From: Burkholderiaceae bacterium
GTDB taxonomy: Bacteria > Pseudomonadota > Gammaproteobacteria > Burkholderiales > Burkholderiaceae_B
Direction: 5' to 3'
NCBI GenBank assembly: GCA_020851995.1
Contig: JADZBO010000103.1
Span: 1-36,109, forward strand
DNA length: 36,109 bases
Within the stretch, counting starts at the first letter, position 1. Each line of letters begins with the position of its first letter. Of this stretch, positions 15,536 through 23,039 are shown one piece after another. The notes under the pieces are model-generated. The model was not told the DNA's origin. It did no database searches and saw only the letters and a program-made list of their open reading frames with translations. A program made the translations under genes and the position numbers.

Positions 15536-15725
15536 CCCTGAATAAATGGCTGCAAAAGCGTACGGATCTGAAGGCGGATGGTGGTCAGGTCTGCAATTTG
15601 TGACACGATTAAGTCTACCAGATGACACCCCATGTTCCTGAAACTCTCAAGCGTGTGGTGGTTCTGTCGCATTGAAAGTTATGGTCAAATGAGACATTAC
15701 ATTGAGGCGTCTGGACGGGATTCAC

Positions 15726-16973
15726 ATGCACAAATTTTTGTTGGGTGCCACGGCGGCGGCGGTTGCGCTTGCACTGTCGGTTGGCCCTGAGATCGCGGCG
15801 CTCCGGCTGGGCGGCTTCGCCCATGCACAGCCGGCGGGTCAGCAGGGTGCGAATCTGACGGCGCCCCAGTTGCAGGCACTGGTCGCGCCGATTGCCCTCT
15901 ACCCCGATTCGCTCCTTTCGCAGGTTCTGATGGCGGCCACTTACCCGCTTGAAGTCGCCGAAGCGGCCAGTTGGCTCAAGAGCAACTCCAGTCTGAAGGG
16001 AGACGCCCTTCAGACTGCGCTCAAAAACCAATCCTGGGACAACAGCGTCAAATCACTGGTGTCGTTCCCTGACGCCCTCAACACACTGGGCAGCAAACTT
16101 GACTGGACCCAGCGTTTGGGCGATGCCTATCTTGCTCAGCCCAAGGATCTGTTTCAGGCGGTTCAGGATTTGCGTGCGAAGGCCAAACAGTCTGGCAACC
16201 TGAGCTCGGGTTCCCAGATCACCGTCACCCAATCGCCACAACAGGAAATCGTGATCGCCCCGACGAATCCCCAGGTGATCTACGTGCCCAGCTACAACCC
16301 GCAGTTCGTCTACGGTGCGTGGCCCTATCCTGCCTATCCGCCCGCGCCAGCCTATTACTCGGGTGCCTCGATGGCGGCGGTCGGGCTGTTGTCGTTCGGT
16401 GCGGGCATGGCCGTCGGCGCAGCCCTCTGGTCCACTCCCCACTGGGGCTCGGGATCCATCACGGTCAATAACGCGAACTTCAACAATTTCAACCGTAACT
16501 TCAACTCGGTCAATAACATGTCGGCCGAACGGTTTGGGAATGAAAGCAACTGGAACTACAACGCCGCGCATCGCGACGGTGTCCCCTATTCCAACTCGGC
16601 GCTGAACAACCGCTACGGTAACCAGGCCGAACGCACCCAGACCGAACGTAACAATGCCGAACGCTACCAGAACGCCCGTAACGACTGGAACCAAAAGGCC
16701 ACGCCACAGGAAAAGCAACAGGCACAGGATGCCCGTCAGCGCGCCTCGAGCGAGTGGAACGATGCCCGCGACAACCGCAACGCGACCCAGAATCGCGCAT
16801 CATCCGGTGAAAGAAGCACCGGCTCGGATCGCTCCAGCAGTCCGGAGCGATCCAGCGCGCAACGCTCAGGCGGTGAGCGGTCAGGGTACGAAGGGCATTC
16901 TGGCGGCGAACGCTCCGGTGGTGAGCGCTCTGGCGGATTTGGTGGCGGTCACTTCGGCGGATTCCGTCGCTAA
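15726..16973 (+). CDS. DUF3300 domain secreted protein with low-complexity C-terminus
   Basis: This 415-residue protein has a signal peptide (hydrophobic stretch LLGATAAAVALALSVG, cleavage near AHA at 32-34). Residues 45-190 match DUF3300, with LTAPQLQALVAPIALYPDSL, VLMAATYPLEVAEAASWL and QVIYVPSYNPQFVYG. A short hydrophobic glycine-rich helix follows (SMAAVGLLSFGAGMAVGAAL). The remainder is Asn/Arg-rich and ends in GGERSG-type repeats and a glycine-rich tail. The domain's function is unknown; members are exported. The start is ATG 15726. TTG 15702 is in frame but sits upstream of the signal peptide. A loose promoter (TTGAAA at 15672-15677, CATTAC 17 nt later) lies before it. The Rap1a-like gene begins 10 nt after the stop. 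Confidence 0.85.
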   Translation: MHKFLLGATAAAVALALSVGPEIAALRLGGFAHAQPAGQQGANLTAPQLQALVAPIALYPDSLLSQVLMAATYPLEVAEAASWLKSNSSLKGDALQTALKNQSWDNSVKSLVSFPDALNTLGSKLDWTQRLGDAYLAQPKDLFQAVQDLRAKAKQSGNLSSGSQITVTQSPQQEIVIAPTNPQVIYVPSYNPQFVYGAWPYPAYPPAPAYYSGASMAAVGLLSFGAGMAVGAALWSTPHWGSGSITVNNANFNNFNRNFNSVNNMSAERFGNESNWNYNAAHRDGVPYSNSALNNRYGNQAERTQTERNNAERYQNARNDWNQKATPQEKQQAQDARQRASSEWNDARDNRNATQNRASSGERSTGSDRSSSPERSSAQRSGGERSGYEGHSGGERSGGERSGGFGGGHFGGFRR

Positions 16974-16983
16974 GGAAACAGGC

Positions 16984-17358
16984 ATGACACGACTTTTCAT
17001 TTCACTGATCGGCATTTTGCTCACCCTGGGATCAGCTCAGGCTCAGACCGCTTCTGCCAGCATTCCCAAACCGGACGTCAGCACCGAGGCAATGGTCACG
17101 TTGTGCAAGAACAAGACGGACCAGATTGGCCAGACGTTCTGCTTCGGATTTGGCGAGGGCGTCTATCAGGCGGCATTGCTGGGCAATGCCCAGCAAAAAC
17201 CAACCATCTGCGTCCCGGAAAGCGGCGCCGGAACAACCCGCGACCAGGTGCTCGCAGAATTTCTCGCGTGGGTCGACGCGAATCCGTACTTGAACAAGGA
17301 ACCCGCCGCCGCCGCAGTCATGAAGTTCCTGCCGTTGCGCTTTCCCTGTAAAGGTTGA
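16984..17358 (+). CDS. Rap1a/Tai-like periplasmic protein
   Basis: This 124-residue protein has a clear signal peptide (FISLIGILLTLGSAQAQ). The mature part has a helical four-cysteine pattern: LCKNK, TFCFGFGEGVYQAA, ICVPE and a C-terminal RFPCK. With FLAWVDANPYLNKEPAAAAV, this matches the Rap1a/Tai domain, first described in type VI secretion immunity proteins but widespread as orphan periplasmic proteins. No T6SS effector or structural gene is nearby, so an immunity role is not supported by context. It follows the DUF3300 gene by 10 nt and is probably co-transcribed. ATG 16984 is chosen because it starts the signal peptide; the frame remains open far upstream only as a shadow of the neighbouring gene. 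Confidence 0.8.
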   Translation: MTRLFISLIGILLTLGSAQAQTASASIPKPDVSTEAMVTLCKNKTDQIGQTFCFGFGEGVYQAALLGNAQQKPTICVPESGAGTTRDQVLAEFLAWVDANPYLNKEPAAAAVMKFLPLRFPCKG

Positions 17359-17401
17359 TTACGTCTGGCGCACAATCGCTTAGGGACTTTTCGAATTTCT
17401 G

Positions 17402-17420
17402 CTTGCCGCTTGTCGGCAAG
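17402..17420. repeat. Short inverted repeat between the Rap1a-like and OmpA-like genes
   Basis: CTTGCCG at 17402-17408 and CGGCAAG at 17414-17420 form a 7-bp stem with a 5-nt loop. It lies 44 nt after the Rap1a-like stop. No T-run follows, so an intrinsic terminator is unlikely; an mRNA stability hairpin or a protein-binding site is possible. Confidence 0.35.
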
Positions 17421-17481
17421 TGGTTGAGTTGTCACGTGAAAGCGCGACTTCAGGTTTTCAATGCCATCCAAGAGGATCATC

Positions 17482-18021
17482 ATGTTCAAACGCAGGCAGT
17501 TTCTTGTTGCGACCGCAGTTGTAAGTGCTGGATTACTGGCCGGTTGCGTCAGCCAGCAAAAGTACAACTCTTTGCAGCAGGCCTATAACCAGTTGCAGGC
17601 TGCCTATCAGGGCGACGAAGTCGAGATCAAACAACTGCAGGGTGAACTCAAGGTTACGATCAAGGACAAGATTCTGTTCCCCGAAGGCGGCTACCGCCTG
17701 AATGCCAAGGCCGAGCAGACCCTCGCCAAGATGGTTCCGACCCTGGGCGGATTCAAGGATACGAAAATTGTCGTGCGCGGTTTTACGGACAACGTGCCGA
17801 TCGGCCCAGAGCTTCGTCGTCAGGGTATCGCGACCAACCTGGATCTTTCCTCCAGGCGTGCCGACAACGTGGTTGACTTCCTGCTCAAGAAAGGTGTGAG
17901 CCCCACGCTGATTTCCGCACAGGGCATGGGTGAGACCGACCCGGTAGCGCCGAACACAACGCCCGAGGGGCGCGCCCAGAACCGCCGCATCGAGGTGACT
18001 CTCGTCGGACCCGGAACCTGA
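17482..18021 (+). CDS. OmpA-family outer-membrane lipoprotein
   Basis: This 179-residue protein begins MFKRRQFLVATAVVSAG and has the lipobox LLAGC, with Cys22 as the lipidated residue. A short coiled-coil (QQKYNSLQQAYNQLQAAYQG) is followed by an OmpA C-terminal peptidoglycan-binding domain. That domain has ILFPEGGYRLNAKAEQTL, then RGFTDNVPIG, and the conserved LSSRRADNVVDFL and NRRIEVTL segments. Such proteins anchor the outer membrane to peptidoglycan. ATG 17482 with AGAGG upstream is preferred to an in-frame ATG at 17461. It ends 24 nt before a strong intrinsic terminator. Confidence 0.9.
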   Translation: MFKRRQFLVATAVVSAGLLAGCVSQQKYNSLQQAYNQLQAAYQGDEVEIKQLQGELKVTIKDKILFPEGGYRLNAKAEQTLAKMVPTLGGFKDTKIVVRGFTDNVPIGPELRRQGIATNLDLSSRRADNVVDFLLKKGVSPTLISAQGMGETDPVAPNTTPEGRAQNRRIEVTLVGPGT

Positions 18022-18045
18022 TCGGGCCTTGATGCACGAAACATG

Positions 18046-18073
18046 AACCCGGCGAAAGAGCCGGGTTTTTTTT
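18046..18073 (+). terminator. Intrinsic terminator after the OmpA-type lipoprotein gene
   Basis: AACCCGGC at 18046-18053 and GCCGGGTT at 18060-18067 form a perfect 8-bp stem with a GAAAGA loop. The stem runs into eight consecutive T residues (18066-18073). This is a classic rho-independent terminator and it closes the envelope gene group. Confidence 0.92.
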
Positions 18074-18106
18074 GATCCCTTTTCTGCAATACGCGGCTGT
18101 GTCAGG

Positions 18107-18144
18107 CCTATTGACCCATCTCAGACCTATTGACCCATCTCAAG
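18107..18144 (+). repeat. Two tandem 19-bp direct repeats before the phasin gene
   Basis: CCTATTGACCCATCTCA with two more bases occurs at 18107-18125 and again at 18126-18144, differing only in the last two positions. Each copy contains TTGACC, a reasonable -35 element, so the pair could be a duplicated promoter element or tandem regulator site. Confidence 0.7.
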
Positions 18145-18158
18145 CATTTTCAAAAATA
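18130..18158 (+). promoter_or_regulatory. Candidate phasin promoter
   Basis: TTGACC at 18130-18135, inside the second direct repeat, is followed after 17 nt by the A/T-rich AAAATA at 18153-18158, with AATAAT overlapping at 18155-18160. It lies just downstream of the terminator of the previous gene and about 105 nt before the phasin start. The match is moderate. Confidence 0.35.
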
Positions 18159-18263
18159 ATTGATCACCCACGATATCCAGACAGGACTAAAATGGACTTG
18201 GGCAACGGATGTCTGGTTGAAATGCTGCCCTATGCGTGTGCAACCCTTCCTGAAGGAACCATC

Positions 18264-18755
18264 TTGGCTACCAAAACCACTCCCACTGCCCAGGACGAAT
18301 CGCTGGGCTCCCTGTTCAAACTTGCAGATGTTGCCTTGTCAGCCGCCGAAAGCTTCGCCGCGCTGAACGTCGCGACCGCGCGACAGGCAATCGCAGATGG
18401 CGCCCGCAACACCAAAGCCGTCCTCTCGGTCAAGAGTGCTGCGGACGCAGCCCAGGTTCAGTCAGCACTGACCAAGCCGTCATCGGACAGCGCCGTGCAG
18501 TATTCACAAAAAGCGTACGAGATCTCGTCGGATGCCGCCAAGGAACTGGCCAAGGTGTTTCAGGATCAGTTCGAACAGATGAACCGATCGTTGCGCGATC
18601 TTGCCCAACGGACAGCCCATGTCGGAACCACTGGAATTCCCGGCAATATGGGTCCCTTCAATCAGGTGTTCGAGGCCGCGAACAAGGCGTTCGAGAACAT
18701 CAACGCAGCGGTCAAACAGGCCACCGAGAACGCCCAGACGATGACCAAGAAGTAA
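18264..18755 (+). CDS. phaP: Phasin (polyhydroxyalkanoate granule-associated protein)
   Basis: With a TTG start at 18264 the protein is 163 residues and begins with the usual phasin N-terminus ATKTTPTAQDESLGSLFKLA. The ribosome binding site AAGGA at 18253-18257 is correctly spaced only for this TTG. ATGs at 18192 and 18222 would add residues that look nothing like a phasin and have no such site. The sequence is alanine-rich and helical: ADVALSAAESFAALNVATA, then EISSDAAKELAKVFQDQF and AANKAFENINAAVKQATENA. This is the amphipathic coat that covers PHB granules. No PHA synthase gene is in the window, but a 3-hydroxybutyrate dehydrogenase lies about 4 kb away. Confidence 0.82.
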   Translation: MATKTTPTAQDESLGSLFKLADVALSAAESFAALNVATARQAIADGARNTKAVLSVKSAADAAQVQSALTKPSSDSAVQYSQKAYEISSDAAKELAKVFQDQFEQMNRSLRDLAQRTAHVGTTGIPGNMGPFNQVFEAANKAFENINAAVKQATENAQTMTKK

Positions 18756-19071
18756 GGATAGCCTAACGCGCTCGGCACGCATCATGCGGGCCGCGCCGAG
18801 CGCCTCGCAGGCCGACCAGACCCTTGCAGGCAGCTGCGATGACACGATTCAGAGCACTGCCATCCTGATGTCAGGATGGCATCCGGCTCAATTCTGCTTG
18901 ACCTCGCCTTTGCCGCCGTGGTCAATTACGAAGGTTTCGCATTGCTGTTATCGACGGCGACTCGCCGCTTCGTACGGCCTTTGCGAGTCAAGAGCACCAA
19001 ACCACCGATACAACAACGCCACGACATGGCGCCGGATTATCCCGGCACCGCGGGTGGCACTCAAATTGGGT
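18756..19071. other. Non-coding gap with two inverted repeats after the phasin gene
   Basis: No supportable gene is seen in this 316-bp stretch. GCGCTCGGC at 18768-18776 and its complement at 18795-18803 form a 9-bp stem with an 18-nt loop just after the phasin stop. A tighter palindrome, TGCCATCCTGA at 18858-18868 and TCAGGATGGCA at 18871-18881, has 11-bp arms with a 2-nt centre. Neither has a T-run. They may terminate transcription weakly or bind a regulator. Confidence 0.5.
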
Positions 19072-19080
19072 ATGACGCGC

Positions 19081-19524
19081 ATGGCACACAAGACTTTTGA
19101 GCAAACCCGCCTGAACGAGGAATTCGTCAGCTACGGCCGCACGGTGACGGAGACCGACATCGTTAATTTCACCAATCTTGTCGGGTTGAAACTGCCGATT
19201 TTCATCGACGCCGAATTCTGCCGGACCAACTCGCCGTTCGGCCAGCGGATCTGTCCCGGCATTTTGCTGCAGGCCTTCGCTGCCGCCATGATGGAGGAGT
19301 TGATCGGACCCTACACCATCGCGGCCCTGGGCTTTGGTGAGTCGAAATTCCTCCGCCCGGTCTTCATCGGCGATACGATCCGCACGCACTCGCGCATCGC
19401 GGCCAAACGGGTCACGTCCAATCCGGATCGCGGCATCGTCGACATCGCCGTTCGCGTTGTCAATCAGCGCCAGGAAACCATCATGGAGGGCACCTATCGC
19501 CTGATGATGAAAGTCGGCACCTGA
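19081..19524 (+). CDS. MaoC-like hot-dog fold protein lacking the usual hydratase catalytic pair
   Basis: This 147-residue protein has the MaoC dehydratase pattern: FTNLVGLKLPIFIDAEF, then SPFGQRICPGILLQAF, and later FLRPVFIGDTIRTHSRI, the hot-dog beta-sheet segment. In R-specific enoyl-CoA hydratases the loop reads Gly-Asp-x-Asn-Pro-x-His-x-Asp. Here it reads GLKLPIFID, so the catalytic Asp and His are Leu36 and Phe41. It may therefore bind acyl-CoA or a related ligand without classical hydration. ATG 19081 is used; an ATG three codons upstream (19072) is equally possible, and neither has a strong ribosome binding site. It converges with the Bug receptor gene. Confidence 0.75.
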   Translation: MAHKTFEQTRLNEEFVSYGRTVTETDIVNFTNLVGLKLPIFIDAEFCRTNSPFGQRICPGILLQAFAAAMMEELIGPYTIAALGFGESKFLRPVFIGDTIRTHSRIAAKRVTSNPDRGIVDIAVRVVNQRQETIMEGTYRLMMKVGT

Positions 19525-19605
19525 GGATCTTCACATCAATACGACCGGATAGCCCTTTGAGGGATGCGACCCGTCGACTTCAGCCAGGGCGTCGGTGCAG
19601 GAACA

Positions 19606-20595
19606 TTAATCCAGCTTGATGCCCGCGTCATGGATCACTTTTCCCCACGACGCCACCTCTTTCTTCAGCGTTGCGGCAAACTCGTCCGGCGTTGATTGCG
19701 CTGGCTCGGCACCCAACTTTTCAAGCGTCGTGGATAGGGCCGGACTCATCACTGCCTTGTTCAGCGCCGCATTGAGCCGGTCAATAATCGGCCTGGGGGT
19801 GCCTGCAGGCGCAAACAGCCCGATCCACGTCATGGCTTCGAACCCAGGAACCCCTTGCTCGGCAATCGTCGGGATATTCGGCTCATTGACCGAGCGCGAG
19901 AGCGCGGCAATGCCCAGCACCTTGATCTGGCCCGCCTTGTAGCGAGGGATGACGGAGGGCGCCGAATCGAACATCGCGATCACGCGTCCGCCAATCATGT
20001 CGGTCATGGCCGCGGGGTTCCCTTTGTAAGGAATGTGGTTCAGATCCATTCCCGTCAGGCCCTTGAGCATCTCGCTGGCCAATTGGGCCGTCGTGCCGTT
20101 GCCGCCAGACCCGTAGGCGAGTTTGCCGGGATTTGCCTTCACGTAGGTGACGAATTCCGCGAAATTATTCGCAGGAACATCTTTGTTCACGGCAAAATAG
20201 ATCGGCACCTTGACGATCATGCCCACCGGAGCGAAGTCCTTCACAGGATCATAAGGCAATTGCTTGTAGAGACCCGGGTTGATCGCCATGGGACCCGTCG
20301 AATTGATTGACAGGGTGTAGCCATCCGGCTTGGCATTCTTCACAAACTCGGTACCGATGATGCCCGCCGCGCCAGGTTTGTTTTCAACCACGAACGGCTG
20401 GCCAACCTCGCGCGAAAGCTGCTCCGCCACTACGCGGGCCACAATGTCGGTCGTCTGCCCGGGCGGCCAACCCACCACGATGCGAACCGGGCCAGTCGGA
20501 TAGGCGGATTGGGCAGAGGTGCTCCCCGCCCACGTTCCGATCATGCTCATTATTGTTACTGCTGCCAGCCGTGCGCGCGCGCGGTTGATCCCCAT
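19606..20595 (-). CDS. Bug-family periplasmic solute receptor of a tripartite tricarboxylate-type transporter
   Basis: This 329-residue protein has a signal peptide ending at STSAQS. The mature sequence has the Bug features: YPTGPVRIVVGWPPGQTTD, then FVVENKPGAAGIIGTEFV, LAYGSGGNGTTAQLASEML, HIPYKGNPAAMTDMIGG and VPGFEAMTWIGLFAPAGTP. These two-lobed receptors bind carboxylates or related small molecules and usually feed TctA/TctB permeases, which are not in the window. Such orphan Bug genes are very abundant in Bordetella and relatives. ATG 20595 has GAGGAGT about seven nt upstream. It diverges from the acyl-CoA synthetase gene, so its ligand could be a carboxylic acid activated there, but this is inference. 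Confidence 0.92.
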   Translation of the reverse strand: MGINRARARLAAVTIMSMIGTWAGSTSAQSAYPTGPVRIVVGWPPGQTTDIVARVVAEQLSREVGQPFVVENKPGAAGIIGTEFVKNAKPDGYTLSINSTGPMAINPGLYKQLPYDPVKDFAPVGMIVKVPIYFAVNKDVPANNFAEFVTYVKANPGKLAYGSGGNGTTAQLASEMLKGLTGMDLNHIPYKGNPAAMTDMIGGRVIAMFDSAPSVIPRYKAGQIKVLGIAALSRSVNEPNIPTIAEQGVPGFEAMTWIGLFAPAGTPRPIIDRLNAALNKAVMSPALSTTLEKLGAEPAQSTPDEFAATLKKEVASWGKVIHDAGIKLD

Positions 20596-21007
20596 GTCTG
20601 TACTCCTCGTCTTATGTATTTTGTTGTCGTTGTCGCGGTCTTCGCCACGTGTGGTCAGGGCATCTTAAAGGCAAACGACTTGCAGACCAAGCACTATCCG
20701 CGACTCCAGTTGCTCGTAACCAAAACCATTTGATGTTGACCAATACCGGATCCGTGCGCAACGGTGTCCGTGGCGCGGGTTTGATCTGAGCCCTCAAAAT
20801 AGCCGGTGTTTCGCAGACAGGCTGCACATGGCCACGATTGCGATTATGCTCACGGGACATCAAAAATATGTCCATCGCGCAGGGTGCACTCGATACTCTG
20901 GGTCACGATCGGATCTGCACGAACAATCGAGCCGGAGACAAGCCCATGGCACGCTGGCGCCGCAACGCGACTAATAGACCCATCTTCGATGGGAGGGATG
21001 ACTGATC
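20596..21007. other. Divergent intergenic region between Bug receptor and acyl-CoA synthetase
   Basis: This 412-bp gap has no credible gene. GGACAT at 20855-20860 and ATGTCC at 20868-20873 form a 6-bp inverted repeat with a 7-nt A-rich centre, a possible operator. CCCATC at 20979-20984 and GATGGG at 20988-20993 form a tight hairpin. Its 3' arm overlaps the GGGAGGG ribosome binding site (20991-20997) of the synthetase. Promoter elements are not clear. Confidence 0.45.
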
Positions 21008-23002
21008 ATGGCCGAAGCTATCGTTCCCCGGGACAATTCGATTGTCTGGCATCCCGATCCGCAGGTCGTTGCCCAAAGCAATATTGCGCGATTTCTGGCC
21101 GCGGCGGGCATTCCGACAGCCGATCCAGCGGGGTATCAAACGCTGCTGCAAAAAGCCGATGCCGATCCCGAATGGTTCTGGAATCTGGTCATCCGTGAAA
21201 CCGGGGTGCAGTTTTTCAAGCCCTACGCGCAGATCATGGACACTTCGCGCGGCATCGCCTGGACCGAATGGTGTGTGGGCGGTACCACCAACGCCGCGCT
21301 GAACTGCCTCGACCGACATCTTCAGAGTGCCACGCGAGACAAGGAAGCCATCGTCTGGGAAGCCGAAAGCGGATCGGTCGAGCGCTGGACCTATAAGCGT
21401 CTGGGCGAGCACACAAGCCGCCTGGCCGAGGGTCTTCGGCAATTGGGATGCAAGCCCGGCGATGTCATCGGGATCTATCTGCCAATGGTTCCCGAGGCCG
21501 TCGCGGCGATGCTCGCCGTCGTCAAGATCGGTTGCGTTGTCCTGCCGCTCTATTCCGGATTCGGCCCCCAGGCGATCGCCACGCGACTTAACGACGGTGG
21601 CGCAGTCGCCGTGCTGGCCGCAGACGGAACCTGGCGTCGCGGCAAGTACGTGCCGCTCAAGGACATGATCGACGACACCGTGCCCCTGGTGCCGACTCTG
21701 CGGCACGTTGTCGTTCTGCGCAACTCGGGCGAACCGGTGCGCTGGAACCCGGAAGTCGATCACTGGTGGGATGCGCTGTGCGAAGGGCAGTCCGACGCTG
21801 CGCCGACCACACACATGCCGGCCGAAGCGCCGATGATGCTGATGTTCACCAGCGGCACAACCGGTAAGCCCAAGGGCACTGTCCACAGCCACTGCGGCTT
21901 CATCTCGAAGCTTGCGCTGGACATGACACTGTTCATGGATCTGAAGCCCGCCGATCGGATGCTGTGGATGAGCGATATGGGCTGGCTTGCCGGTCCGATG
22001 CTGGTGTATGGCGCGACCTTTGCCGGTGCGACGATCGTGCTGGCCGAAGGCGTCTTCGACTATCCGGACGAAGGCCGTTTCTGGCGCCTGATCCAGGACA
22101 ACCAGGTCACATTGCTGGGCATCGCGCCCACCATCGTGCGCAGTTTCATCCAGGCCGGAGGGGCCGGTATCGCGGATTACGACCTGAACTCCCTGAGACT
22201 GACCTTTTCGACCGGCGAGCCCTGGACACATGACGCCTGGATGTGGATGTTCACAAAAGTCTGCGGATCGCGGATTCCGATCATCAATTATTCCGGCGGA
22301 ACCGAAATCGGCGGCGGCATCCTGACCGGAACCCCCCTGCACCCGATGAAACCGGGCGCGCTCTCGGGTCCTGTTCCCGGGATGGGCGTGGCGGTCATGG
22401 ACGACAACGGCACTGCCCTCACACCGCCCTGCACTGGCGAGTTGGTCGTACGCAAGCCGTCAATCGGTATCACGCGCGGATTGTGGAACGACCCGCAGCG
22501 ATATCTCGAAAGTTACTGGACCCGGTTTCCGGGCATCTGGGTGCACGGTGACCGTGTTCAGGTCGATGCCGACGGATTCTGGTATGTGCTCGGGCGCTCA
22601 GACGACACGCTCAAAATCGCCGGTAAACGCACCGGCCCCTCGGAGGTCGAGTCGCTCGTCACCGCAACAGGGCTTGTGGCCGAGGTTGCGGCGATCGGCT
22701 TGCCCGATTCCGTCAAGGGATCGTCGCTGTGCATTGTGGCGACGCTGATGCCCGGCGTGCCGGCGGAAGACGGAACCCGCAGAGAAATCGCGCAGGCGGT
22801 GGTCGCCGGCCACGGCCGTGCCTACCTGCCAGCGGTCATTCTGTTCGTTCCGGATATCCCCAAGACACGCAACCTGAAAATCATGCGTCGCGTCGTCAGG
22901 GCAACCTACCTCGATGAGAGTCCCGGCGATCTGTCATCGATGGTCAACCCCGAGTCGCTCGACGCGATCCGACAGGCGCGCGAGCGCCAGATTCCACATT
23001 AA
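21008..23002 (+). CDS. AMP-forming acyl-CoA synthetase, acetyl-CoA synthetase-like
   Basis: This 664-residue ANL-superfamily enzyme has an acetyl-CoA-synthetase N-terminal cap (residues 60-105, with NCLDRHLQSA). FTSGTTGKPKG (280-290) is the P-loop. NYSGGTEIGGG (427-437) is the A5 adenylate motif, HGDRVQVDADG the A7 Asp, and GRSDDTLKIAGKR the hinge. KTRNLKIMRRVVR carries the catalytic Lys624. It activates a carboxylic acid with ATP and CoA. The substrate pocket cannot be read directly. Linkage to a 3-hydroxybutyrate dehydrogenase 37 nt downstream suggests a short acid such as acetoacetate, hydroxybutyrate or acetate. It is longer than plain acyl-CoA ligases and similar in length to Acs. ATG 21008 has GGGAGGG upstream. 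Confidence 0.88.
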   Translation: MAEAIVPRDNSIVWHPDPQVVAQSNIARFLAAAGIPTADPAGYQTLLQKADADPEWFWNLVIRETGVQFFKPYAQIMDTSRGIAWTEWCVGGTTNAALNCLDRHLQSATRDKEAIVWEAESGSVERWTYKRLGEHTSRLAEGLRQLGCKPGDVIGIYLPMVPEAVAAMLAVVKIGCVVLPLYSGFGPQAIATRLNDGGAVAVLAADGTWRRGKYVPLKDMIDDTVPLVPTLRHVVVLRNSGEPVRWNPEVDHWWDALCEGQSDAAPTTHMPAEAPMMLMFTSGTTGKPKGTVHSHCGFISKLALDMTLFMDLKPADRMLWMSDMGWLAGPMLVYGATFAGATIVLAEGVFDYPDEGRFWRLIQDNQVTLLGIAPTIVRSFIQAGGAGIADYDLNSLRLTFSTGEPWTHDAWMWMFTKVCGSRIPIINYSGGTEIGGGILTGTPLHPMKPGALSGPVPGMGVAVMDDNGTALTPPCTGELVVRKPSIGITRGLWNDPQRYLESYWTRFPGIWVHGDRVQVDADGFWYVLGRSDDTLKIAGKRTGPSEVESLVTATGLVAEVAAIGLPDSVKGSSLCIVATLMPGVPAEDGTRREIAQAVVAGHGRAYLPAVILFVPDIPKTRNLKIMRRVVRATYLDESPGDLSSMVNPESLDAIRQARERQIPH

Positions 23003-23039
23003 CCTCACATATTTCTCTGTTACCAAGGATTTAAGCATC

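Noticed and set aside
15403-15672. A leftward 89-codon frame overlapping the zinc-ribbon gene.
   Set aside because: It lacks the CxxC pairs that make the neighbouring frame credible and shows no family feature.
16984-17358. The Rap1a/Tai-like gene considered as part of a type VI toxin-immunity pair.
   Set aside because: No effector, VgrG, Hcp or other T6SS gene is present; its neighbours are DUF3300 and OmpA-type envelope genes.
20903-22342. A leftward 479-codon frame opposite the acyl-CoA synthetase.
   Set aside because: All ANL motifs lie in the rightward frame; the opposite frame is a codon-bias shadow rich in His, Gln and Arg.
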